NCBI GenBank assembly: GCA_934454435.1
Contig: CAKSGA010000117.1
Span: 1-6,125 of the forward strand
Direction: 5' to 3'
DNA: 6,125 nt
Origin: an uncultured Oscillospiraceae bacterium
Lineage (GTDB): Bacteria; Bacillota; Clostridia; Oscillospirales; Ruminococcaceae
Below the pieces are notes generated by a model. The model saw nothing but the letters and a program-made list of their open reading frames with translations, made no database searches and had not been told where the DNA came from. Positions 1-5,700 of the stretch are shown piece after piece. Within the stretch, counting starts at the first letter, position 1. Each line of letters begins with the position of its first letter. Made by a program: the position numbers and the translations under genes.

Positions 1-90
1 CACAAAGCCTAGCCGTCATGCGGGTTCCTAGCATCTGCACCTTTCTCGGCAGCCTGGGATAGATACTTTTTCGACAACCTGAAAATATGT
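1..90. other. Unassigned edge sequence
   Basis: No gene could be assigned. On the plus strand a frame is open from the window edge to a TAG at 60-62, and its short translation has no recognisable features. On the minus strand one frame stays open to the edge, again with nothing recognisable. The hexamer CCTAGC occurs twice (8-13 and 27-32) as a direct repeat, and there is no clear stem. The stretch could be the 3' end of a plus-strand gene or RNA that uses the hairpin at 91-129 as terminator, but the sequence does not decide this. Confidence 0.3.
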
Positions 91-132
91 AGGTCTGCAC
101 AGACGGCATAGGAATGCGTGTGCAGACCTTTT
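91..132. terminator. Hairpin terminator, probably bidirectional
   Basis: AGGTCTGCACA (91-101) and TGTGCAGACCT (119-129) form a perfect 11-bp inverted repeat. A nested 4-bp stem (106-109 with 114-117) lies inside the loop. On the plus strand it is followed by four T (129-132) and preceded by an A-rich run. On the minus strand it begins 10 bases after the stop codon of the 54-aa gene, but the T-rich tail there is weaker (ACATATTTTC). It most likely ends the minus-strand small gene and could also end a plus-strand transcript entering from the left. Confidence 0.65.
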
Positions 133-138
133 GCGTCC

Positions 139-303
139 TCAGAAGGCGTCCAGAAGCGTGCCTATCATCTTGAAAGCCCTTGCGGTGGACATTCTGCGGA
201 AGCTCCTGTGGGAGCAGAGGGACTTCACTGCCATGAAAGCAAGTCCGCCTGCGATAAGACCGGCGGCTCCGCTTTTTATATAGGACTGGGTTTTGCGTGA
301 CAT
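139..303 (-). CDS. Small glycine-rich, basic-tailed membrane-type protein (54 aa)
   Basis: This short gene is supported mainly by its ribosome-binding site. AAAGGAGATGAT (309-320 on the minus strand) matches the ideal Firmicutes Shine-Dalgarno extended sequence at all but one base and sits correctly before ATG at 303-301. The product begins MSRKTQSYIKSGAAG. Residues 11-29 are a small-residue-rich hydrophobic helix (GAAGLIAGGLAFMAV), enough for one membrane segment. Residues 32-54 are basic (SHRSFRRMSTARAFKMIG) and end in an amphipathic LLDAF tail. This layout resembles small YtxH-like proteins common in clostridia, but I do not recognise a named family and no function is claimed. A strong hairpin 10 bases past the stop provides termination. 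It is transcribed divergently from amt, with about 436 bases between the two starts. Confidence 0.72.
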   Translation of the reverse strand: MSRKTQSYIKSGAAGLIAGGLAFMAVKSLCSHRSFRRMSTARAFKMIGTLLDAF

Positions 304-563
304 AGTGTATCATCTCCTTTTTGAAAGTTTACGCAAGTATTCTTTGCAAAAATGCTGCATTTATGAAAGAAAGAACTCCGGAAAAACCTGAGAGCACTCC
401 TAGAAAAGTTCGGAAAATCGTGCTGTAGTATAAATTTACCCCCGGATTTGGTCAGAAAATATGCTTTTTTGTGCTATTTGCATATAAGATATCGTGCTTT
501 GATGGAATTTATGCGGCAATATGACAAAATGCAATTTCATGCAAAAAAACTTGCAAAAATCCC
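304..563. other. AT-rich divergent intergenic region
   Basis: This stretch separates the 54-aa minus-strand gene from the amt promoter. Apart from the minus-strand ribosome-binding site at 309-320, no gene is supported. Open frames here lack ribosome-binding sites, and one overlaps the amt promoter. The distal half is strongly AT-rich, with three TGCAA motifs at 530-534, 540-544 and 552-556 interleaved with A-runs (543-549, 555-559). These could act as an UP element, a bent segment or protein-binding sites upstream of the amt promoter. No convincing promoter for the minus-strand gene was found. Confidence 0.5.
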
Positions 564-592
564 TTGACAAAAAATCTTGATTGGTGTATAAT
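564..592 (+). promoter_or_regulatory. Consensus sigma-A promoter of the amt leader
   Basis: The -35 element TTGACA (564-569) and the -10 element TATAAT (587-592) are both perfect consensus, with an ideal 17-base spacer (570-586). The expected transcription start is near A599, so the transcript would begin with the first leader hairpin. A promoter this strong with no obvious operator overlapping it suggests that control acts after initiation, in the leader. Confidence 0.92.
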
Positions 593-597
593 CTAAC

Positions 598-668
598 CAT
601 AGCAAAGGGGCTATGACAGACAGACTTCAATGGCGAAGCCTGCCGGTCATAGCCCTGATTTGTTTCTT
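598..668 (+). promoter_or_regulatory. ANTAR-type tandem-hairpin antitermination leader of amt
   Basis: Hairpin P1 (598-615) has a 6-bp stem CATAGC/GCTATG and the six-base loop AAAGGG. Hairpin P2 (621-642) has stem CTTC/GAAG extended by CAG/CTG across one mismatch, and the six-base loop AATGGC. Both loops have A at position 1 and G at position 4, the established recognition signature for ANTAR-domain antiterminators. A competing stem pairs 608-617 (GGGCTATGAC) with 646-655 (GTCATAGCCC), perfect over 10 bp, and is followed by the U-rich tract TGATTTGTTTCTT. The 3' arm of P1 (610-615) lies inside the competing stem, so P1 and the terminator exclude each other, while P2 can persist within it. In clostridia, ANTAR regulators such as NitR control nitrogen genes, which fits the downstream amt. 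The function is inferred from sequence and no regulator gene is in view. Confidence 0.72.
608..668 (+). terminator. Candidate leader attenuator (intrinsic terminator)
   Basis: A 10-bp perfect stem (608-617 with 646-655, possibly extended by a G-U pair at 607/656) encloses hairpin P2 and is followed by the U-rich but interrupted tract 656-668. The uninterrupted outer stem is GC-rich at its base. The U-tract is weaker than in canonical terminators, so efficiency is uncertain. It competes with hairpin P1 of the ANTAR-type leader. Confidence 0.55.
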
Positions 669-679
669 AAAGTAACCTG

Positions 680-714
680 AAAGCGCAAGGGCGTATGCGG
701 TGCCGGAGCGCTTT
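680..714 (+). promoter_or_regulatory. Leader hairpin upstream of the amt ribosome-binding site
   Basis: AAAGCGC (680-686) pairs with GCGCTTT (708-714) over 7 bp, and an inner GGC/GCC pairing (690-692 with 702-704) is possible. No U-tract follows, so it is not a terminator. It ends nine bases before the Shine-Dalgarno sequence AAAGGGGA (723-730) and may stabilise the mRNA or tune translation. The role is unknown. Confidence 0.4.
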
Positions 715-739
715 ATAAAAAGAAAGGGGACGGTTCTTA

Positions 740-2569
740 ATGAACACACTATTAACTCTGGCAACGGAAGCCGCAGTGCTTTCCGCTGAACAACAAACGG
801 CTGTGCAGGCTGTCGTTGATGAAACGATGTACAGCGGCAGCGATGTAAACGGCATATGGTACCTGATCGGTGCGGCGTGGGTATTCTTCATGCAGTGCGG
901 CTTCGCAATGGTCGAGACCGGTATGACCCGCTCGAAGAACGCCGGCAACATCATCATGAAGAACCTGATGGACTTCTGCATCGGTACTGTAGTATTCATT
1001 CTTCTTGGCTTCGGGCTTCTGCTCGGCGAGGATACGCTCTTCGGTCTGGTAGGTATCCCGAACCTCGATATCCTCGGCAGCTTCTCGGACTTCAACAGAT
1101 GTGCTGAGTTCGTGTTCAACCTGGTGTTCTGCGCAACCGCAGCAACTATCGTTTCCGGTGCGATGGCAGAACGTACAAAGTTCCTCAGCTACTGCATCTA
1201 CTCCGGCGTCATCAGTGCGGTCGTTTACCCGATCGAGGCTCACTGGATCTGGGGCGGCGGCTGGCTGGCTCAGATGGGCTTCGTTGACTTCGCTGGTTCT
1301 ACCTGCATTCACATGGTCGGCGGTCTGTGCGCCCTCATCGGTGCGAAGATGGTCGGTCCCCGTATCGGCAAGTTCGGCAAGGACGGCAAGCCTAACGCTA
1401 TCCTCGGTCACTCCATGACCCTGGGCGCTCTCGGTGTATTCATTCTGTGGTTTGGCTGGTACGGCTTCAACGGCGCCGCTGCTTCCGATACTCACTACCT
1501 CGCAAACATCTTCCTTACCACAACGGTTGCCCCCGCAGTTGCTACATGCACTACGATGATATTCACATGGCTCAAGCACGGCAAGCCCGATGTTTCTATG
1601 TGCCTTAATGCTTCCCTGGCTGGTCTGGTTGCGATCACCGCTCCCTGCGCTGATACCGACTGCCTCGGCGCTGCTATAATCGGTATCGTTTCTGGCTTCC
1701 TGGTTTGCTTCGGCGTTTGGCTCCTCGATTACAAGCTCCACATCGACGACCCGGTCGGCGCAGTTGCAGTACATTTCTTCAACGGTATCTGGGGCACTAT
1801 CGCAGTTGGCCTTTTCTCCAACGGCGCTGGTCAGAACGGCGGCGTAGCTGCTGCTAACGGTACCGGCGAGCACGCTGTAGGTCTGTTCTACGGCGGCGGA
1901 TTTGCACAGCTCGGCGTTCAGCTGCTCGGCATGGTTTGCGTACTTGCATGGACTGCTGTCACCATCACTCTTACATTCCTTATCATCAAGAAGACTATCG
2001 GCCTGAGAGTTTCCCGCCACGAAGAGATCGTTGGTCTGGACGCTACAGAGCATGGTCTGCCTTCCTCCTACGCAGACTTCGTTCCTGCAATGCATGTTGA
2101 GCTCTCCACCTCCGGCAAGGAGAAGGAAGTCGAGACAGTCAAGCTCGGTTCCTCTGCTCCTGTTGAGTCCGCAGTTCCTGTTGCATACAAGAACACCAAG
2201 CCTGCTGACGGCACAAAGATGAGCAAGGTAGTCATCATCTGCAAGCAGGATAAGTTCGAGATACTCAAGGCTGCGATGTCCGACATCGGAGTTACCGGTA
2301 TGACTGTCACCAACGTTCTTGGCTGCGGCATGCAGAAGGGTTCCACTGAGTTCTACCGTGGCGTAAAGGTCGAAACACACCTGCTGCCTAAGGTAAAGGT
2401 CGAGATCGTTGTATGCAAGGTTCCTGTTGAAACAGTTGTCGAGACCGCCAAGCAGGCTCTCTACACCGGCAAGATCGGCGATGGCAAGATCTTCGTATAC
2501 GATGTTGAGGACGTTGTAAAGGTACGTACAGGTGAGGTCGGCTACGATGCTCTCCAGGACGTTGAATAA
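740..2569 (+). CDS. amt: Ammonium transporter Amt fused to a C-terminal PII (GlnK-like) domain
   Basis: A 609-aa membrane transporter with its regulator attached. Residues 37-420 are an Amt/MEP/Rh channel with about 11 membrane helices. Visible pore residues, by comparison with E. coli AmtB, are F130 and F243 (gate), W171 in WIWGGG and D183 in DFAG (binding site), and the twin histidines H191 (CIHMVGG) and H345 (AVHFFNGIWG). Residues 421-450 are the conserved cytoplasmic tail ending near GLDATEHGLPSSYADF, and 451-493 is a polar linker. Residues 494-609 are a complete PII domain with K502, GMQKG (530-534), T-loop YRGVKVETHLLPK from 539, B-loop TGKIGDGKIF (576-585) and C-loop VRTGE (595-599). 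The T-loop position of Tyr51 is Val544, so uridylylation there is impossible, and Arg38 and Arg101 equivalents are Met531 and Lys594. AmtB normally binds a separate GlnK, whereas here the blocker is tethered. AAAGGGGA (723-730) lies nine bases before the ATG. Strong codon bias suggests high expression. Confidence 0.96.
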   Translation: MNTLLTLATEAAVLSAEQQTAVQAVVDETMYSGSDVNGIWYLIGAAWVFFMQCGFAMVETGMTRSKNAGNIIMKNLMDFCIGTVVFILLGFGLLLGEDTLFGLVGIPNLDILGSFSDFNRCAEFVFNLVFCATAATIVSGAMAERTKFLSYCIYSGVISAVVYPIEAHWIWGGGWLAQMGFVDFAGSTCIHMVGGLCALIGAKMVGPRIGKFGKDGKPNAILGHSMTLGALGVFILWFGWYGFNGAAASDTHYLANIFLTTTVAPAVATCTTMIFTWLKHGKPDVSMCLNASLAGLVAITAPCADTDCLGAAIIGIVSGFLVCFGVWLLDYKLHIDDPVGAVAVHFFNGIWGTIAVGLFSNGAGQNGGVAAANGTGEHAVGLFYGGGFAQLGVQLLGMVCVLAWTAVTITLTFLIIKKTIGLRVSRHEEIVGLDATEHGLPSSYADFVPAMHVELSTSGKEKEVETVKLGSSAPVESAVPVAYKNTKPADGTKMSKVVIICKQDKFEILKAAMSDIGVTGMTVTNVLGCGMQKGSTEFYRGVKVETHLLPKVKVEIVVCKVPVETVVETAKQALYTGKIGDGKIFVYDVEDVVKVRTGEVGYDALQDVE

Positions 2570-2612
2570 GATTTCTACATAACCTTCCTGAATATAAAAC
2601 CGCATAGCAGAA

Positions 2613-2638
2613 CCCCCCGGACAGCTCCGGGGGGATTT
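2613..2638. terminator. GC-rich terminator between convergent genes
   Basis: CCCCCCGGA (2613-2621) and TCCGGGGGG (2626-2634) form a perfect 9-bp stem with the four-base loop CAGC. The following T-run is short (ATTT) on the plus strand and interrupted on the minus strand. It lies 43 bases after the amt stop and 13 bases from the end of the convergent minus-strand gene, so it probably serves both. Confidence 0.8.
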
Positions 2639-2647
2639 GCAGTAATA

Positions 2648-3289
2648 TTAAGAGAGGGTCAGGAGATGTCCGGTGATGATACCGGCGGAGCGCTCTACCC
2701 AGTCGTTCATCATCTCCGGCGACAGGTAGCGGAACTCTGTGCTGAATTCCGGCGGGGAAAGATAGAACCGCTGTATGTTCAGTATCTGCTTTTCCACGTA
2801 GTCCTTACCATAGTAGGGAATGCAGGTCACGGGGTATTCGTGTATCGTGCAGAATTTCCGGAATACCGGAGCGTCCGGGTGCTCCCTGAGATAGAGGTGG
2901 TCGTTGGCGTACCATTCCGGCTTGACACGGCGGTAGTATTCGCTGCGGTCGGCGGTGTAAAGGTCGTGGTTCTGCTCCTTGCAGGGCTCGTTTATGAGCC
3001 TGACCCAGAGGACGTCCGCCATCAGATGGCAGTAATATCCCATCAGGAAAGCATGGGTGGGTCCGTCGTATTTCCTGCCGGAGATCATCTCACGGTAGAA
3101 ACGTTCGTATTCGCAGTGACCCTTTCCGCTGGAGGTCCAGTGGGTGATCTCCTTGGGCGGGTCGAAGCCTCCGGGGACGGGTACGCCACAGTCCGGTGCG
3201 ACGCTCCCGGCGAGAAAGTCGGTTTCTGCGAAGCCGCAGCGCTGGTTTATTATCTCTGCGACACGCAGATGTGCGAGCCAGGTTGCCAT
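2648..3289 (-). CDS. Zn-dependent phospholipase C-like family protein
   Basis: A 213-aa protein that resembles the zinc-dependent phospholipase C / S1-P1 nuclease fold (PF00882-like). It begins MATWLAHLRVAE, so Trp4 and His7 sit near the N-terminus. Asp33 (GSVAPDCG), His50 (ITHW), His79 and His88/Asp92 in HAFLMGYYCHLMADVLW recall the H-x(3)-D metal-ligand pattern of that family. No signal peptide is visible, unlike secreted phospholipases, so it is probably a cytoplasmic protein of unknown substrate. The second half (residues 100-213) is rich in Tyr, Glu and Arg and is less recognisable. An in-frame ATG lies four codons upstream (3301-3299) but has no ribosome-binding site, whereas ATG 3289-3287 follows GGGGGA at 3294-3299, so the shorter start is preferred. 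It is convergent with amt and divergent from the 49-aa gene. The family call is moderately sure and enzymatic activity is unproven. Confidence 0.8.
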   Translation of the reverse strand: MATWLAHLRVAEIINQRCGFAETDFLAGSVAPDCGVPVPGGFDPPKEITHWTSSGKGHCEYERFYREMISGRKYDGPTHAFLMGYYCHLMADVLWVRLINEPCKEQNHDLYTADRSEYYRRVKPEWYANDHLYLREHPDAPVFRKFCTIHEYPVTCIPYYGKDYVEKQILNIQRFYLSPPEFSTEFRYLSPEMMNDWVERSAGIITGHLLTLS

Positions 3290-3300
3290 AATATCCCCCA

Positions 3301-3329
3301 TTGCAAATTAATGTGTTTTGTGATATCAT
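3301..3329 (+). promoter_or_regulatory. Candidate promoter of the 49-aa gene
   Basis: TTGCAA (3301-3306) and TATCAT (3324-3329) match the sigma-A -35 and -10 hexamers at four and five of six positions, with a 17-base spacer. The start would be near 3336, just before the ribosome-binding site. The same 68-base gap must also hold the promoter for the divergent phospholipase-like gene, which could not be pinned down. Confidence 0.5.
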
Positions 3330-3357
3330 ATTATCAGAACAGGAAAGGAGAACCGCC

Positions 3358-3507
3358 ATGACTGACGAAAAGAAAACAGTTCCCGCTCCCGAGCCCCCTT
3401 CCAAGCCCGGCGTCCCCGCCGAGCCCTCTTCTCACACCTGGGTGGACGACATGAAACAGGAACTGGAGGACTACATCGAGGATCAGGGAATTTATATCAG
3501 ACAGTAA
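3358..3507 (+). CDS. Small acidic hypothetical protein (49 aa)
   Basis: A 49-aa product starting MTDEKKTVPAPEPPSKPG. Residues 7-27 are a proline-rich, probably disordered stretch (eight prolines) and residues 28-49 are an acidic segment (TWVDDMKQELEDYIEDQG) likely to form one amphipathic helix, ending in YIRQ. There is no membrane segment, signal peptide or cysteine. The gene is supported by a strong ribosome-binding site, AGGAAAGGAG (3341-3350), seven bases before ATG 3358, by a fair promoter upstream, and by a good terminator seven bases past the stop. The frame is open further upstream to a TTG at 3301, but that start has no ribosome-binding site and overlaps the promoter. I do not recognise the family and no function is claimed. 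Confidence 0.75.
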   Translation: MTDEKKTVPAPEPPSKPGVPAEPSSHTWVDDMKQELEDYIEDQGIYIRQ

Positions 3508-3514
3508 ACATATT

Positions 3515-3546
3515 GGGGCCGATATTATCAGCCCCTAATTTTTATT
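3515..3546 (+). terminator. Intrinsic terminator of the 49-aa gene
   Basis: GGGGC (3515-3519) pairs with GCCCC (3531-3535) around an 11-base loop. A few A-T pairs can extend the base. The tail TAATTTTTATT (3536-3546) is a good U-tract on the plus strand. It begins seven bases after the stop codon. Confidence 0.8.
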
Positions 3547-3550
3547 CTGA

Positions 3551-3575
3551 TCAAAAATGTCCTGCGAAGCAGGAC
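3551..3575 (-). terminator. Intrinsic terminator of the murA-walJ operon
   Basis: GTCCTGC (3559-3565) and GCAGGAC (3569-3575) form a perfect 7-bp stem with a three-base loop. Read on the minus strand it is followed directly by ATTTTTGA (3558-3551), a clear U-tract. It lies 21 bases past the walJ stop codon and back to back with the plus-strand terminator of the 49-aa gene. Confidence 0.85.
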
Positions 3576-3596
3576 GCCATAATGCCGATCAAGTGA

Positions 3597-4394
3597 TCAC
3601 ACCACTATGTACCGCCCCTGGGTCATGACCGGTGCGACTTCCAGAACATAGTCCCGGTCACGGCGCATACCCTTGGTGCTGAGATATTCACGCACGCACT
3701 TTTCAGCGGTCGCCGGGGTGTTGTTCTCACGGCTCAGGTGGCCGAGTATGATCTTTGTGGTTCCGCTCTCCACCAGCTTTGCAGAGAAATCTGCGGCGGC
3801 GTTGTTGGACAGATGTCCCTTTTCACCGGCGATCCTGCGTTTGAGGTCTGCGGGGTAGCTGAGGTTCTTAGCCATCATTGCAGGGTCGTAGTTGCTTTCA
3901 AGCAGAACTGCTTCGCAGCCGAGCAGGCTCTCCTCCACCTCGGAAGTCACCTTGCCGAGATCGGTGCATACCGCCAGCTTCTTTCCGCCGAAATCAACGG
4001 TATAACCCACGCTCTCCGGCGTATCGTGCGGCGTGTGGAACGCCCTGACCTCAAAATCCGAGCTCTGGTAGGGTTCGTGGATAATGTCGTAAATCCGTGT
4101 TTCCTCGGGGATAATGTCCTTGACATAGCGCCGCAGCTGGGCGGTGGTCCCGGGACTTGCAAAAACCGGTATCTTCGTGTGCTTTGTCAGCTGTAGAAGT
4201 CCCTTGATGTGGTCGATGTGTTCATGCGTGATGAACACTGCCTCTATCTGGTTCATCGAGGTTTCTATGAGTTCCAGCGAAGTTTTCAGCGCACGGAAGC
4301 TGCACCCGGCGTCAATGAGGATACCATGCCCCCGGGTCCCGATAAAGGTCGCATTGCCGCTGCTGGAGCTGCATATCGGAAATATGCGTGCCAT
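3597..4394 (-). CDS. walJ: MBL-fold metallo-hydrolase, YycJ/WalJ family
   Basis: A 265-aa metallo-beta-lactamase-fold hydrolase, close to the usual length of Bacillus YycJ/WalJ (about 264 aa). Family marks are SSSSGN at residues 9-14, the metal site HEHIDH at 57-62 (His57, His59, Asp61, His62), FHTPHDTPESVGY around 119-131, Asp145 in CTDLG, GHLSN at 193-197, and the late ligand His219 in ILGHLSRENN. WalJ proteins are linked genetically to the WalRK cell-wall regulatory system in bacilli and are suggested to be exonuclease-like. The substrate here is unknown. No walRK genes are in the window. Its ATG overlaps the murA stop by one base (TGATG), so it is very likely co-transcribed and translationally coupled with murA. 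A hairpin terminator follows 21 bases after the stop. The family assignment is firm, while orthology to the Bacillus gene is inferred. Confidence 0.9.
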   Translation of the reverse strand: MARIFPICSSSSGNATFIGTRGHGILIDAGCSFRALKTSLELIETSMNQIEAVFITHEHIDHIKGLLQLTKHTKIPVFASPGTTAQLRRYVKDIIPEETRIYDIIHEPYQSSDFEVRAFHTPHDTPESVGYTVDFGGKKLAVCTDLGKVTSEVEESLLGCEAVLLESNYDPAMMAKNLSYPADLKRRIAGEKGHLSNNAAADFSAKLVESGTTKIILGHLSRENNTPATAEKCVREYLSTKGMRRDRDYVLEVAPVMTQGRYIVV

Positions 4395-5692
4395 CAGAGC
4401 GCCTTTTTGAGCGCCTTTTCCTCGGCGGTGGGGTCGGGTTCGTCCACCTTCTGGATATCGGCGCCAAGGCTGCGGAGCTTTATCTCCATGTTCTCGTAAC
4501 CACGCTCAACGTGGAAGATGTCGTAGATCTCGGTCACACCCTCGGCTCCGAGTGCTGCAACTATCAGCGCTGCACCTGCACGTAGGTCGGTAGCCTTTAC
4601 GGGAGCTCCCTTCAGCCGTTCAACGCCCTCGATAACTGCCACCCTGCCCTCAACGGAGATGTTTGCGCCCATTCTGCGGAGCTCGTCAACATAGCGGAAG
4701 CGGTTGTCGAAAATGCTCTCAGTCACCATGCTGGCGCCCTTTGCGCAGGTAAGGACCGCCGCCATCTGTGGCTGCATATCTGTCGGGAAACCGGGGTGCG
4801 GGTTTGTTTTGACACTGGTGCCGTAGTACTCGGGACCGCCGATGACACGAACGGCGTCGTCAAACTGCTCCACCTGAACGCCTATCTTCACCAGCTTCTG
4901 GGTGATGGGCTCAAGGTGCTTCGGGATAACGTTCCTGATAAGAATGTTGCTGCGGGCTGCGGCAGCTATGGTCATAAAGGTGCCCGCCTCGATCTGGTCG
5001 GGGATAACGCTGTAGGTCGTGCCGTGGAGGTACTTCACGCCACGTATCTTGATAACGTCGGTCCCGGCGCCGAGAATGTCTGCGCCCATGCTGTTCAGGC
5101 AGTTGGCGAGGTCAACGACATGCGGCTCCTTGGCTGCATTCTCGATTATGGTAAGACCTTCTGCCTTGACAGCCGCCATGATCGCATTTATGGTCGCACC
5201 GACTGTGTTCTTGTCAAAGAATATCTGTGTGCCTATAAGCCTGTCGGCACGGAGGTTCACCATGCCGCCGTCTATCTCATATTCAGCGCCAAGGGCGGAG
5301 AAACACTTGAGATGCTGGTCTATAGGTCTGTCGCCGAGGTTGCAGCCGCCGGGCATTGATACATGCGCACTGTGGAACCGCCCGAGCAGCGTGCCGAGGA
5401 AATAGGTGGTCGCACGCATGAGCTTTGCCTTTTCGTAGGGCACCGACAGGTTCTGGAGATGACGTGTGTCGATCTCCACGGTGGTCTTGTTCAGCATGCG
5501 GATATTTGCACCCATCTCAGACATGATCTGGAGGGTTATATGAACATCGCTTATATTGGGTATATTTTCAATTATGCAGGGCTCGTCAGAAAGAATGGTG
5601 CAGGGGAGTATCGCTGCGACTGCGTTTTTGGCGCCGCTTATGAATACCTCTCCGCTGAGGGTCTTTCCGCCCTTGATTACGTATTTTTCCAA
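4394..5692 (-). CDS. murA: UDP-N-acetylglucosamine 1-carboxyvinyltransferase MurA
   Basis: MurA transfers enolpyruvate from phosphoenolpyruvate to UDP-N-acetylglucosamine, the first committed cytoplasmic step of peptidoglycan synthesis. The 432-aa length is slightly above the usual 419 because of a charged tail (about 416-432, DEPDPTAEEKALKKAL). Key residues are visible: Lys22-Asn23 in GAKNA, the catalytic Cys117 in MPGGCNLGDRP (Cys115 in E. coli), Asp305 in GFPTDMQPQ, ESIFDNRF at 325-332 and DLRAGAALIVAAL at 369-381. The catalytic Cys, not Asp, predicts sensitivity to fosfomycin at the target level. The start is TTG at 5692-5690, chosen because GGGGGAA (5701-5707) lies eight bases upstream and no ATG or in-frame alternative fits. 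The stop overlaps the start of walJ by one base. Firmicutes often carry two MurA paralogues, and which this is cannot be decided here. Confidence 0.97.
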   Translation of the reverse strand: MEKYVIKGGKTLSGEVFISGAKNAVAAILPCTILSDEPCIIENIPNISDVHITLQIMSEMGANIRMLNKTTVEIDTRHLQNLSVPYEKAKLMRATTYFLGTLLGRFHSAHVSMPGGCNLGDRPIDQHLKCFSALGAEYEIDGGMVNLRADRLIGTQIFFDKNTVGATINAIMAAVKAEGLTIIENAAKEPHVVDLANCLNSMGADILGAGTDVIKIRGVKYLHGTTYSVIPDQIEAGTFMTIAAAARSNILIRNVIPKHLEPITQKLVKIGVQVEQFDDAVRVIGGPEYYGTSVKTNPHPGFPTDMQPQMAAVLTCAKGASMVTESIFDNRFRYVDELRRMGANISVEGRVAVIEGVERLKGAPVKATDLRAGAALIVAALGAEGVTEIYDIFHVERGYENMEIKLRSLGADIQKVDEPDPTAEEKALKKAL

Positions 5693-5700
5693 AACTGCAC

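Noticed and set aside
1..132. Riboswitch or structured RNA ending in the 91-129 hairpin
   Set aside because: I compared it by eye with guanidine-I, cyclic-di-GMP, SRP, tmRNA and RNase P signatures. Only short fragments resemble them and no conserved core could be assembled.
436..630. 64-codon minus-strand frame
   Set aside because: It overlaps the amt promoter and leader, has no ribosome-binding site, and its composition is not protein-like.
598..668. Glutamine riboswitch (glnA or downstream-peptide type)
   Set aside because: The leader lacks the conserved cores I know for these classes, while both hexaloops fit the A1/G4 rule of ANTAR targets.
613..675. 20-residue leader peptide (starting MTDRLQWRSL) in the amt leader
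   Set aside because: The purine-rich AAAGGGG is only two to four bases from the ATG, and the codons show no run of a regulatory amino acid. The paired-hairpin explanation accounts for the same bases better.
752..2605. 617-codon open frame antisense to amt
   Set aside because: It mirrors the strong codon bias of amt, which rarely uses the codons that would create reverse-strand stops. The translation shows no family features and there is no ribosome-binding site.
2666..3361. 231-codon plus-strand frame opposite the phospholipase-like gene
   Set aside because: The minus-strand frame has recognisable His/Asp motifs and a ribosome-binding site. The plus frame has neither and runs into the ribosome-binding region of the 49-aa gene.
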